From Periplaneta americana (lineage: Eukaryota > Arthropoda > Insecta > Blattodea > Blattidae): a stretch of DNA of 64,000 nt. The position numbers were made by a program, and so were the translations under genes. Numbering within the stretch: the stretch's first letter is position 1; each line of letters starts with the position of its first letter. This document shows, one piece after another, positions 31,125-42,699 of the stretch. The stretch lies in assembly GCF_040183065.1 (NCBI RefSeq), contig NC_091131.1:7985001-8049000 (forward strand), read 5' to 3'. The notes beneath the pieces are model-generated. The model was not told where the DNA came from. It searched no databases and saw only the letters and a program-made list of their open reading frames with translations.

Positions 31125-31229
31125 ATCGCGAGCCTCTTCTAATAAAACAAATAATTAAGTTCGATAGATATCTGAATTGTGTAAAAAAAAAATATTTAAC
31201 CAGAAACTGTGACTTTTGAATGTCCACCA

Positions 31230-32425
31230 AAATTATTTTAATTTAAACTAAATTTTATTTAAATTTGAGTGTCAAGAACTGTTAAACAAGTATAATAAAA
31301 TGAATAAGACATCTACTAAATTTCTATCAAAATGTGGAAATGTTTATAAAACAATGGTGCGAGATTTTTTGGTTGTGACACCCTGTTATATATAAACGTC
31401 CAACCTTTAAGGGGCTATATATCTGCTCCATCACTAGATGGGCAGGGAAAGGGATGTGTTGGATTCGTCGTTACTGATAATCTAGATCATATATAATATT
31501 ATGTACTATGATCTAGGCTGATACCAATTTTAGCTCATTCGGCACTGTTCTTGACCAATAAAAAGCCGAGGAAAACTTACTCTTTAAAAGGGAATGTAGA
31601 GTGAAGAAAAGGGGAAATTTTGCCAAACGAACTTTCCATCACTGATGTACCTGAATTGAACTTATAAATACAATTTAATTAATACGGTGCCTATTACATA
31701 ATATATAAATTTCGTAAAGTTACATTACATTTCTCTTTTCCATCTTCTTTTAAACAACCTATACTTATTATAAAACTTGAATTATTTACTTACTTTTCAA
31801 TATTCTGAGGATTCTGAGCCAAGAGGATTTTCAGACAACTCCACGACCATATCTCCTCTTCACAACTTAGGAGACACTTATGCATGACATGGCATTTCCT
31901 TCATTTTTAATGGAACAGTTATACCGCTGTGACTCGGTCCCCAGAGCCTCGTTTGTTAAAACAGTTTGCACCACGGGAAGGTGAGGATGGGAATTGAGTA
32001 GGGGGAGGTTATGGAATGCACTTCACTACTCCTTGCAACCCAGTACTTGAAATAGAGAATCATAACTACAGTTCTGTGTTTGGTTACCTGAAGCCTCCAA
32101 GCAATGTGCAACAGTGTAGATATATATGAGTATAGCGCAGTGTACACACTTCAAGTCTGCTGTTCAGTGAACCATTCCAAAACAAAATAAAGCTAGATGG
32201 TTGGAAATAAGTGTTCTAATAGGAGAATTTGGTAGCAAGCACTTCATGAGGAAATAAGAAAACGTATTTTATGAGAAAGAGGGAGAAATTTTTCTTAAAA
32301 TATTTACAGTCACTTGTAATATGTAGAGGCTCGTAAAGCAAGTAACTTAGTCAGTGCAAATAATTTTGTTTTTATTGTATTATTCTAATTTCCAACATTT
32401 ATTTATGTATTTATTTATAGCTGTG
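31230..32425. other. No gene recognised; one retroelement scrap
   Basis: AT-rich. The stretch 31966-32020 carries TTGCACCACGGGAAGG, the inverse of the CCTTCCCGTGGTGCA block at 11450-11475, so part of that retroelement is present on the minus strand. Confidence 0.4.
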
Positions 32426-32429
32426 TGCA

Positions 32430-33035
32430 TATTCCTACTACAAAAAAAAAAAAAGAGTAATTAGAATAATAGTAGGTGCCAAATCTAGGGAATCGTATAG
32501 GACTATTTTAAAAAAACTAAAAATAATGTTCATGGCTTGTACAGTTTTTCATTAATAATCTTCCTCGTATGTAATCGTGAAAACTTTGTAACTAATTCAA
32601 TAGTTCATAGCATAAATACATGTCAAAAAATGACTTTCATATTCTATCGGCAAGTCTGTTGTGCTATAAAAAACGAGTGTGTTATATGGCAGTAAAAATT
32701 TGTAATATCCTCCCTATGGATATAAAAAATGAAACTCACAACATAAGATTATTTTGGGCCAAATTAAAGAAGTACCTAATTTCTCACGCCTTCTATTCTG
32801 TTGGTGAATTCATATAACATTCAACAACGCTTCATGAGATTGATACTAAAACTTTGTGTTGTACTAGTAGACTATATTGTGAACCTCTTCTGTATATAAC
32901 TTATTTCAACTACATTGTGACTATAAATTAAAACTTTATAGTAGGTAGTATTAAGTTTTTTGACTTGTTCCATATTCTAGCTGTGAAGCAATGTACAAAT
33001 ACTATAAAATGTTAATAAATATAATACAATATATC
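32430..33035 (+). mobile_element. LINE fragment, family C copy 2
   Basis: A 5'-truncated copy strongly similar to 6650-7243. It has broken RT C-terminal coding with MSKNDFHILSASLLCYKKR (32620-32817), then MAVKICNILPMDIKN. It has the same 3' UTR (TTGACTTGTTCCATATTCTA) and an ATACAAT tail. The 5' border lies near an A-run at 32440. Confidence 0.82.
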
Positions 33036-33578
33036 GCCTGTGTTCAATTACAACATTTACATGTAAAACACGTAGGACTATTCATAATTAATTTGTAATC
33101 TGGCATTAGAGTTGGTGATACATGGAGACGAAAAGAACTACAAACATTTGTAAATGAATACAAGTTGAAACATCAGAGCTGAAATATATTATATATACTG
33201 GTATTTCAATATCAACCCATTCTTAATTGTGAATATTCAAATTTCAATTCTTTCAATAAATTATCAAAGTATTATTTACTTCTAGACTCATTTTGCTTTG
33301 ATAAAATATCTCTATTTATTTTTAAAAGTGCAATTTAAATATTCAATAAAACTGTAAATAGGCGAAAAATAATGAGCATTAGCTTTTACTTTTTGGGTGA
33401 GAAATAAATTGTGAAACAATCTTCTGTTGCCCATAAGGTGGCTTTAAATAAATATTTGCTTTGTTATTAAATACACATGACAGTATATTTTGCACGTAAG
33501 CATCATCACAGTCTAGTATGTACAGTCACGAAGCTTGAGTTGTGAGGGTGCTAGGAACAACAGGCTGTGCTGGTACTA

Positions 33579-35214
33579 CAGTGAAACCTGTCTAAAGCGG
33601 CCATCTGAAGTTACCTTGTAAAATGGCCGTTTTATCAGGTGGCCGCTTGATTAAGGTCGCGGCTTTTTTATGAATTAGCATGAAAATACGTAATTGCACT
33701 GACTTTTTAGGATTGTGAGCGTACAACAATCATGCATATTAATGTCAGCCTCTTCCATTCTTGCAACTAGCCTTTTCGAAACTCGCTTGCGGTACTTCAG
33801 TTTAAATGACTGGATAATACCTTTATCAAGGGGCTGGAGGTGTAATGTCGTATTTGGAGGAAGAAACACCAATTTCACGGATCACATTGCGATTTTGTCG
33901 TTTAATCTTGGAAATGAAATCGCATAGCTAATTCCCAAAAAAATGATGATGTCATCCAAGCTTTATTGTTGGCAGTCCACTTCACCTCCAATAAGCCCAT
34001 GTCAATATTTTTCAAACATCTCGGGTTCAATGATTTCCCTATCATTAAGAGTGGTTCTTTTTCTCCTGCAGCATTAAAACAAAAGAGCAGGTTTGCCAAT
34101 TTTGCCAACTTCCTCCCTTTACACTCTTTTTTTCTTAAAACTTAAGTTTTGTTAGGGAGGGCCCTGAAAAGAAACTTGTTTCGTCAACATTGTAAATGTC
34201 TCTGAGTTCATATTCCGCAAGAATTGAAGGCAGTCTATTTTTTCCATTCTTCAATAACATTGGTTGCAATGTCACCTCCTTCACCAGACACAGAACAAAT
34301 TACAATGTTATGCCGTTTTCTAAAGCACTCTAACCACCCACTACTAGCAACAAAATTTCTTACATTGAGTTCTTTGGCAATTTCAAGAGCTTTCTCTTGA
34401 ATCATAAGCCCACTTATTGGCAATTTGTTCGCCCTCGCACACTTGAACCATTCGTAAACGAAATCATTCACATTACTAAACATAGATTCTCTCTTCCTCC
34501 CATTCTTTTAATATTTCATTTTTATTCTTAATTATACCGTTTATTTGTCCTTCCACATTAGAATATTTCTGCAATTTTTCTCGCAGATGTTCCCTTCTCG
34601 CTTTCTTCAATCATTTTTCGTCTCACCTCTAAACTTAACACCACTCTAAATTTATTGTTAGACATGATTTCTCTCTCAAACTAACTTCACAGTTCCTCTG
34701 AATCAAGTGAATGAAAAGAAGAAAAATTCGTAAAAGCTGGTCCATATAGAAAAAGATAGAAAGAGGAGAAAAAAAATTCGAATGGTTAACTACCTAAAAC
34801 ATACTGTGACATTTTCGATAGAAAAAGTCCGTGTTTCAATCCTTAAAAAACGAGTAAGAATTTATAGCTGTGCAGGGTTGGAGTGGAAAGTGACAAAAGA
34901 GTTATAAAACAGTAACCAACTAACCCCAAGATATGGAGGGTGTACAGTTGTACACTTAGCTATTGCTTCCTGTCCTCTAACCATCGAAAAAATAGGTCAG
35001 ACAGTATTCGTGAAAAGATTTTTTGTTGGACAGTGACCGTTATAGTCAAGTTCCAATCCAAATAGACCCCGGCCGCTGGCCGGCGCATGAGGTGGCTGCT
35101 AAATAAAGAGAGAATTTATATTGATCTTATGGAAAGTCCAATTGTTCCAGAGAAAATTAGCCTTTTGGCCAGGTGGCCGTTTAAATGAAGTGACCGCAAA
35201 GGCAGGTTTCACTG
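33579..35214 (-). mobile_element. pogo/Tigger-like DNA transposon
   Basis: A 1636-bp element. Both ends carry CAGTGAAACCTG followed by YCT, and both are flanked by TA (33577-33578 and 35215-35216). Further GGCCGTTT and GGTGGCCG repeats lie near both ends. It carries a broken pogo-family transposase on the minus strand. TIR sequence, TA target and coding content agree. Confidence 0.92.
33675..34665 (-). pseudogene. Tigger-type transposase, broken
   Basis: On the minus strand from 34665 the order is MSNNKFRVVLSLEVRRKMIE and KGTSARKIAEIF (psq-type HTH). NVNDFVYEWFKCARANKLPI and ASSGWLECFRKRHNI (CENP-B-type HTH) lie at 34483-34235. PLLMIGKSLNPRCLKNI and NNKAWMTSSFFWE, from the DDE core, lie at 34108-33902. 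VFLPPNTTLHLQPLDKGIIQ, around the last DDE region, is at about 33870. The N-terminal part has stops and the segments lie in different frames, so it is dead. Family members bind element ends and carry out cut-and-paste at TA. Confidence 0.9.
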
Positions 35215-35662
35215 TATTTCGCATTGTCTGTAATGAGACGATATTAGCGATCCTAGCGGTGAGCAACTAACTATGGATGCATATTTACTACGTATTGAGC
35301 TTCGTGACTATATATTAGACTGTGGTAGCATTCTCATTGTTCAGTGCCTATAATGCCCTATACGAATAAGCAGATGACAACACACGAAATGGAGCGGAGA
35401 GACAAGTCAGAGCAAAGCTAGTATGATCCATGTGCATCTAACATGTACTCAAAGTAACGAAACGCAGGACTCTAATCATAATTTGTTGCCCCGTTTATAT
35501 TGAAATGGTGCAGATGCAATTCTTATTCCCGTCAAGTAAGTCATAATGATGGATGTAGAGGAAAATCAAGAGATGTAAAATTTTAATCAGTATTAATCAC
35601 ACTCATAACATACCACTATTACCAGTACTCTTGTGTCTCCCATCAGCAGTAATAGAAATATA

Positions 35663-36289
35663 CAGGGCTATTCAAAAAGAAGGAGCAGATTTCAAACTTT
35701 TATTTCTTCCAAACTACAAAAGATGGAAACACAATTCCAACGTTCCTGGACAGAGAAAGATTCAATGTTGTATGCATTCAATATGAGCACCATGTGTTAC
35801 ACGACAAATATCAAAACGGTGGCTCATTTCTTGCCACACACGAATCAGCTGGTCTCTAGTTATCGAATTCACAGCTTCAACAATTCGATGTCGCAGACTT
35901 TCAAGAATGTCAGGCATGGGGGGGGGGGGGATAAAAACACAGTCTTCTACGTAACCCCACAGATAAAAATCACAAGGAGTGAGGTCTGGAGACCTGGGAG
36001 GCCACTGGCGATGAAGTTGATCTTCTCCTCCTCCTCTTCCAATCCAACATCCTGGAATGGTGTCATTCAGGTAACGTCGGACGTGGTTAGAGAAATGAGG
36101 CGGGCACTAACCTGTTGTGTCGCTATTTTACTACAATCAACAGCGCCAATGCGGCCGTGATTGGAACTTCTACCCGGACTGCTCAAAATTTAAACTTTCG
36201 TCTGTCCAGAAACGTTTGAATTGTGTTTCTATCTTTTGTAGTTTGGAAGAAATAAATATTTGAAATCTGCTCCTTTTTGAATAGCTCTG
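35663..36289 (-). mobile_element. Tc1/mariner-type element with ~80 bp inverted ends, internally deleted
   Basis: A 627-bp element with ends CAGGGCTATTCAAAAAGAAG and CAGAGCTATTCAAAAAGGAG. Both continue through GCAGATTTCAAA and TTTCTTCCAAACTACAAAAG. TA flanks both sides. On the minus strand a residual frame reads WPPRSPDLTPCDFYLWGYVE and MPDILESLRHRIVEAVNSIT, the C-terminal part of a DDE transposase of the type with a SPDLTPxDFFLWG motif. A G-run near 35927 and stops break it. Confidence 0.82.
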
Positions 36290-37295
36290 TATAAAGTGCT
36301 CTCTAAACTTTCCCGTCTACTTTCAAGTGTAATTATAAACAACATTCCCAGGGACAGAATATAAAATGGAGTGATTGAAGAAAACGTTTCCATTATTACA
36401 AGTAACATGTTTTAATTTATCATATCCTCATTGCAATGCAATACAAATTTTTATTTCACAGTTAAATTGGTGTTCTACGTATGTTTCTTTCACATTTAGA
36501 CACACATATGTTCAATACACAATTATATTCAGTAACAACAATGTAATGTATGGTGTTCACAATATTGAATTTCATTAACACAGACAATTTTTTGAACATT
36601 CAATAAATTTCATATATAAATCTTTAATTTATTTAATTTTAAATCCGTTGAATATTTTAAAATTGTAAGAGCTAAGCATGTAAAAGTGACAACATTCAAG
36701 AATAGACTTTTCTTCTACGACTGTTGAAACTGACATAACTACACCAGACTACACAAGCAGACGTGGCAATCTGCAGTTAATTGTTTGTAAGTCAGTATGC
36801 CATCAACATGTAATAACTGTTCTGTTCAGAAGAACATAATCAATGAACGTCTCTGAAATTATGGGAAAAATTGCCTCTCGATGAAAATCAGTTTCATTTT
36901 TACGAACTGAATTTATAAAACAGATAATCTAAAGTAAATGAAAAGACCGTAATTCTCTTTGTATTCCTGAGGACTTCCTCGCACTTACATTAAACACGAT
37001 TCTATCCTGACAACTTGATATTAGATAGACATTAGTATATTATTCGGAAGCAAAAGGTAAGCTATGTCTTTCTGGATATTCTACAGACAGTCAATAGTGC
37101 ATATAAACCATCATTCATTTCTGCCTGTCCCAGTGAAACATGCACTCTTTATCAAATGAGTTGGAAACAAAAGTTTTCTTAACATAAGGTTCTGAGAAGC
37201 CCTCCAATATTCAGTGATAGAGTATTTTAGGGGGTACTGTTGAAATCTTCTTGGTTACAATTGACTCCATACGGACTCATACTGCACTGCGCCGA
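36290..37295. other. No gene recognised (1 kb)
   Basis: AT-rich sequence with short open frames only (such as 36375-36578), none with a recognisable motif. Confidence 0.5.
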
Positions 37296-37398
37296 GATCT
37301 AGTAGGCTCTGAGGATGGTGTCAAGTAGCACCGAAACAGCTGTAAGCCACACATGCTTACATAATTAACACGAGTAAGATCGCCATTCAAGTGTTAAA
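37296..37398 (+). mobile_element. Penelope-like element 3' end
   Basis: GATCTAGTAGGCTCTGAGGA to GAGTAAGATCGCCATT matches the inverted 3' end of the 41-42 kb element (41076-41180) over about 100 bp with few changes. Plus orientation, only the terminus present. Confidence 0.75.
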
Positions 37399-37675
37399 AG
37401 TAGTGTACGAAAGATTCAACATGGATAAAATGATTAATCATCATTTATGTCAGGAGCCTGCAACAGTTATCAAAAGCAAGACAATTTAGATGCATTGGCC
37501 ATGTTCCAAGGAGGGGAAAAATATACGAATAGCTTCAGTAAGAGAGAACAGCAATTCGAAAAACTGTTCAGAAATTCTCCAATAATTAATTTATTATTGA
37601 GTGGAAAACAGTTTATGGATGCAAACTTGTCTGTAGCTACATTATGAACTCAGCAGCCAACATCTTTTATAGCTG

Positions 37676-37676
37676 C

Positions 37677-37727
<51 letters not shown>
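37676..37727. repeat. (AAT)n microsatellite
   Basis: About 16 uninterrupted AAT units, then AACAACAACA. A second such tract is at 38664-38720. Confidence 0.95.
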
Positions 37728-37730
<3 letters not shown>

Positions 37731-38662
37731 CAACATATCGTGCACAGACATAATAATGCTGCATGATGACTGACCAGAACTTATCAATCTGTATATAAGA
37801 TTACAGATAAAGCAACTGTATTACAAATACAATCCTCAACAAGCAACAAAAACATCGCAAAACATGTTTAAGACAAAGAGATAGATGATAAAAACCACGC
37901 AAGACATCACACACCGCACTGATTGATAAAAAAAACAGAAGACAACACATACACACTGCATTGACTGATAAAAACACCAGAGGACACATACACAGCATTT
38001 ATCAATAAAAAAAACACCAGATAACACATCACACACTGCAATGATCGATAAAAAAAATCTGGATATCTGTACTCAGTTCTACAAATATTATACAGAAATA
38101 AAATGAAAAATATACCGCATAGGCAACGAAGACAGCAACAGATAAATCAACAGAAATAAAGAATAAAAATAAACCATACAGGCAATGAAAATAGTGATTG
38201 ATAAAGAAACACCAGATCACATTTAATATTGACTGATGAATCTAAAACATACCTCATAGACATATCTGTGCCAAGCTCTTCAAATCTTATTACAAAAATA
38301 TCAAAATGTACCCCACTTGCAATGAAGATATAATGAATCTGAAAGCAAAAACAAGTTACCTCTCAGCTGTAAGACTATTCCAAAAATATTCAATAAAAAC
38401 TAAAATATATTAATTGCGCCATGTAACTTAAACTACAAAATCCAAAAAGTAGGTATAGTATAACTCATGCAGTAAGAACATTATTTAATATACAACACGG
38501 CCCTTAAATTTTTACCAATAAGAAAATTAAATTTTTGAAGATATAAAATGAAATTGAAATGCTTCTTTCTTATGTTTGACAATTGTAATCAGCATGAATT
38601 GAACTATAAAACCAATATATATTTGGTTTTAGCCTGCGCAATTCTACATCTTGCTAAAGAGA

Positions 38663-38663
<1 letters not shown>

Positions 38664-38711
<48 letters not shown>

Positions 38712-38720
38712 GTAATAATA
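38664..38720. repeat. (AAT)n microsatellite
   Basis: About 18 AAT units with one AGT interruption. The surrounding 37.8-38.66 kb is AT-rich, holds GATAAAAA-rich degenerate repeats (37900-38070) and no gene. Confidence 0.9.
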
Positions 38721-38861
38721 ATATCTCAATTATCTCCTCTCACCTGGAATAATGAAGAATTCAGTTTCTTAGCTGCGAGTATCTGTAAGCCAGTACTTCA
38801 CTTCTTTTAATAATAGAATGATGGTAGTGGGTTTGTGGGGGCCAGAGTTTTATACAGGGTG

Positions 38862-39420
38862 ATTCACGAGGAGAGGTCAAAAATTTAGGATACGATAATC
38901 TTAGGCCATTTTGAGTGAAAAAGTTCATATGAACATAGGTCCGTTTTCGAACGATGGCGGAGCTAGATGCATTTTTTTGGTAAAACGTCTCGCCTCAATG
39001 TGAATCAGACGTTACCATAGCTGCTGACGTGAGACAAGGTCAAGGTCGCAATGAATGACGTAACATTGGAATCTGCATTGTGAACGATGTAGATAAGAGG
39101 AAGAAACCTGGTGGTGGGGCATTACAAATGTCCAATCGCCTGCCCTTGTCTGATGTAATGACACAGAACCCGCAGATAACACAAATAGCCTACACTATCA
39201 TCAATTCATAGCAGTCCAGTCAGCTACCTACATTACAGTAGTTATACAGGTACAGTTATCAGAAGTGTTAAGTTGTGTTTTTCAAGATGCCTTATAAATT
39301 TTTGACTACAGAATACGCTGATATTGTGTATGTTTATGGTTTGTGTGATGGAAGTTCCTTTCGTGCTGTCACTGAATATGAACGACGCTTTCCGAACAGA
39401 AGGGTACCATATGGCTAATT
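38862..39420 (+). mobile_element. 5' part of a Tc/mariner-type element (DUF4817-like N-terminus)
   Basis: It starts TA then CAGGGTGATTCACGAGGAGA, the kind of terminus common on arthropod Tc/IS630-type elements. After a leader of about 420 bp, an ATG at 39286 opens a frame [20 protein letters not shown], then [19 protein letters not shown] and a stop. The Y..I...YG...G....A...Y..RFPNRR pattern is the N-terminal helix-turn-helix region seen in such transposases. The rest of the element, including the right end, is missing. Confidence 0.65.
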
Positions 39421-39485
39421 AATATTAACCCGGCACATTCACAATCATACAAATTTCCAGACTCTAGACACCCAGGGAATTCTTC

Positions 39486-39595
39486 TTCTTCAAGAAAAAC
39501 TCACCGAGAGTAGAGCCCAGGAATCGAACCAGACCTCCAGATCTGGAAGCCAGCATGCTGACCAACATACCACGGAGGCAGTCACTATGAGAATT
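39486..39595 (-). mobile_element. tRNA-derived SINE head (copy 6)
   Basis: Minus strand: A-box-like TGGTATGTTGGTCAGCATG and B box GGTTCGATTCCTGGG, with GGAGGTC between. Only the head and a short body are visible. Confidence 0.65.
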
Positions 39596-40953
39596 TGATT
39601 TCAGCTATTGCTGTGACTTTGTTCAAGTCGAAAAATGACGACTCATACCAAATGCTTATACTGAAATATGTCTGCTTTTACCTCCTCTATAATCCCTCAC
39701 AGTGAAACTCTTTCAGTCATATGCAACCCTATACATACACACTTCCAACAGGGATATTTTTCTTTGCAGTAACTCTCTGAGCATAAGATATTCCTTAACT
39801 GATGATAAATGTTTCAAATAATTACTCCCATGTCCAAAAGCTGTCTTGTAGCTTAGCTTCCCGCAAACTGACTTACAATTGCCCAAGTTTGTACGAGTTA
39901 GAAATTAATGCTAAACACTGATGTAAAAACACAAGATGTCTCTACATGAACATTCAACAACAGTAACATCTGGTACATACATCTTTATAAAATATTATTC
40001 CATAACTATACAAATCTACGAGAAAAACCTTCCCCATATGTGTTTAGAAATATAATTATGCAGGATGTCATTCATTTTTGTTATGAAATTGTGGAAGACA
40101 TACAAAGCATTGTATAAAATACCTGTGTAGTCTTGTAGAATCAATTTCTGTTATAATTATAAAACAAAACTTATAAAGCTTACCGAAAGATGTTTAGTCC
40201 ATCGAATTCCTGCAGCAGTCTACTCAATTGTGATGTCATCAGTGATACAGGAATTTTATAATGGTTAACAACAATTTGGTCTCTAAAAACTATTTTAATA
40301 TTGGCAGCTTTGTTTTTAGCGGAATACTTATAAACATTATTATATTATAATAAATTCAGTTTAATTGATAATCCTTAGCAACCATCACCAAGATTAAATT
40401 CTATAAGGCTCATTCAGGAAGTCCAGAAGAATACAACCAGAGCCATCTTCAGTTACAAGCTGGAGCATGCATGTTTGGCATTACAGTGCTTTGGTTTCTT
40501 GTCATGTGTACATTTTCGATATTAATTTATACAAAAGTAAGTGGATATGATCAAGATTCAGAGTATTGATGTACGTAATTTATTACGGAATCCAAAATGG
40601 TATTTTACTTGACTTTCGAATACCATATGTACACAAATAACTTAAAAAAATTAAAACTATAATTGTTTTTATTGATGGTACAAGGGTAAATAAATACTTT
40701 TTACTTGTACCAAAAATAAATAATTTAGTAATGCAATAAAGACGTACTTTCGCAGTATTGTATTCCAATCAATTAACCAATATATAGGTAGTAAATTGAG
40801 AATGTTTTGTCGCTTTATGGTGTTTCATCTCTAACGTGAAAGGTCTAGGATGATATATACATTTTAATCTCATGTAGTGCTTTTCTATAAATATTTCAGA
40901 TGCCTAGGAAGCCAGTTTTGGTTTGAACCTGGCGAGCCACCATAACAATACTG
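39596..40953. other. No gene recognised (1.36 kb)
   Basis: AT-rich, with no open frame, repeat or tail that I can assign. Confidence 0.5.
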
Positions 40954-42169
40954 TTCTCCTGAATTATTTGTTATAAACTTTTTCAAATATAATTTTAAAT
41001 ACCTAACTACAGAAAACAAATTAAAAATTTAAACTATGTAAAAAAAACATAAAAATATAAATAACTGATTAAATGGCGATCTTACTCATGTTAATTATGT
41101 AAGCATGTGTGGTTTACAGCTGTTTCAGTGCTATTCGACACCATCCTCAGAGCCTACTAGATCTCGGCGCTATCTCAACTTCGCTGCCTGTTGTGTGGGT
41201 GCGTTCATATGATGAGAGTTGTGTCAAATAGTATGTGTGTTCTGAAATTGATCTGTGTGTTGAGAATTTGATTAGGATGTGTTTTAGTGTGTCTGTATAT
41301 TTCATATTGTTCTAGTGTGTTGAGTTTTTGGTTCTTGGGTTGTATGTGTAGGATTTCCATGTCTGTATTTATGTTATTGTATGTGTGATTAGCATTAGTT
41401 ATGTGTTCGGCATATGTAGATGTATTGTGTCCTCTGGTTATTGCTTTAATGTGTTCTTTGTATCGAGTTTGGAATGATCTGCCTGTCTGTCCAATGTAGA
41501 AACTGTCGCAACTATTGCACGTGAGTTTGTATACGCCTATGTGGTTGTATTTATTTGTTTGCGTGTTGAGATGTCTTTGTAGTGTGTTTTCTGTTCTGTA
41601 TGCTATGTTGTATTTCTGTTTTCTGAATGAGGATGCGATCTTGTGTATGTTTTTGTTTTCGTATGTTAGTGTGATGTATTTCTTGTGTTTGTGTTGTGTT
41701 TTGTGTGTTTGTTGAGTTTTTGTTTTGTCTTCCTTATGATGTTGTCTATTATGTTTGGGTTGTAACCATTTTCTTGTGCTATGTATTTGATTGTGTTCAC
41801 TTCTTCATTGTAGTGTTGTTGGCTCATGGGTATGTTGAGTAATCTGTGTACCATTGTCCTGAATGCAGCATGTTTGTGTTGTGTGGGGTGGTTAGATGTG
41901 TTGTGTATGTGTGTGGTGGTGGTGGTTGGTTTTCTGTATATTTTGAAGGTGTGTTTGTTGTTTGCTTTTGTTATGGTGATGTCTAGGCAATTTATGGAGT
42001 TATTGTTTTCAAGTTCCAGTGTGTATTGGAGTTTTGGGTGTATTTTGTTTATGTATAATTTTCTCCTGAATTATTTGTTATAAACTTTTTCAAATATAAT
42101 TTTAAATACCTAACTACAGAAAACAAGTTGAAAATGTAAACTATGTAAAAAAACATAAAAATATAAATA
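40954..42169. repeat. ~110 bp direct repeats bracketing the Penelope-like insertion
   Basis: TTCTCCTGAATTATTTGTTA to ACATAAAAATATAAATA occurs at 40954-41063 and again at 42061-42169 with about five differences. The copies lie exactly at the two edges of the Penelope-like sequence, so they are best read as a long target duplication or the trace of a tandem insertion. Confidence 0.85.
41064..42060 (-). mobile_element. Penelope-like element, 3' part, flanked by ~110 bp duplication
   Basis: Minus-strand frames give MVHRLLNIPMSQQHYNEEVN, then TIKYIAQENGYNPNIIDNII (the end of the RT region, 41854-41740). They continue with HIGVYKLTCNSCDSFYIGQT and GRSFQTRY near 41540-41465, the GIY-YIG endonuclease with GVY and YIG boxes. 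The 3' terminus lies near 41070-41180. It is bordered by a direct duplication (40954-41063 and 42061-42169). Frameshifts are present, so the copy is dead. Confidence 0.85.
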
Positions 42170-42699
42170 TAAACAAAGAAAATATCCACATATAATGAAG
42201 TACTAGGGTGTAAATACAGTTAGGTCAAGTATAAGGATCTATGAAAAAGAGCAGAAAGTCCTTTAACATAATATATAACAAAGCACATTTAGTGTGTGTA
42301 CGTGCCAACTAGTGTAAACTCAGTGAACTTTAAATCCTGTAAGTGAAAAGGAACATGTTTATAACTAATTACAAAAAATAAAAAATAAATAAAAATAAAT
42401 AAATAAATAATTAACAAACCTTGAAAATCAACAGTGTGTGTGCATCTACAAATTATTGATGGTTCTGACATGTAGTAGGCATTCCGTGTCTTCAATAAAA
42501 CTGCAACATTTATGGGATCACAAAATATGTTTACAATAAACTTGAAAATCAACTGAGTAACTTTATTCACACATATATCAGGCGAGATTCTAAAAACTTA
42601 GCTGGAACAATATTTCTGCTAGACCACAAACCACAAATAAGACTATAAAAATGTATTTTGCAATTCATTTTGCGTGATTTTCAGAAAAGTGTATAAGTA

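Larger units (their letters stand above)
33507..35333. mobile_element. MITE split by a Tigger insertion
   Basis: The left end CACAGTCTAGTATGTACAGT then CACGAAGCTTGAG is mirrored at the right end by CTCAATACGTAG-type sequence read inward (CACAGTCTAATATATAGTCACGAAGC in two blocks). The two halves, 33507-33578 and 35215-35333, are separated by the Tigger-like element, so the MITE is older than that insertion. Confidence 0.7.

Noticed and set aside
37801..38220. Minus-strand Cys/Phe-rich open frames
   Set aside because: They derive from degenerate GATAAAAA-type low-complexity repeats; overlapping frames all look alike and none has a start context or domain.
41515..42083. Plus-strand membrane-like open frames (Leu/Val/Cys/Tyr-rich)
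   Set aside because: They are the antisense of the Penelope-like RT and GIY-YIG coding region; the TTGTGT-rich strand gives spurious hydrophobic frames.
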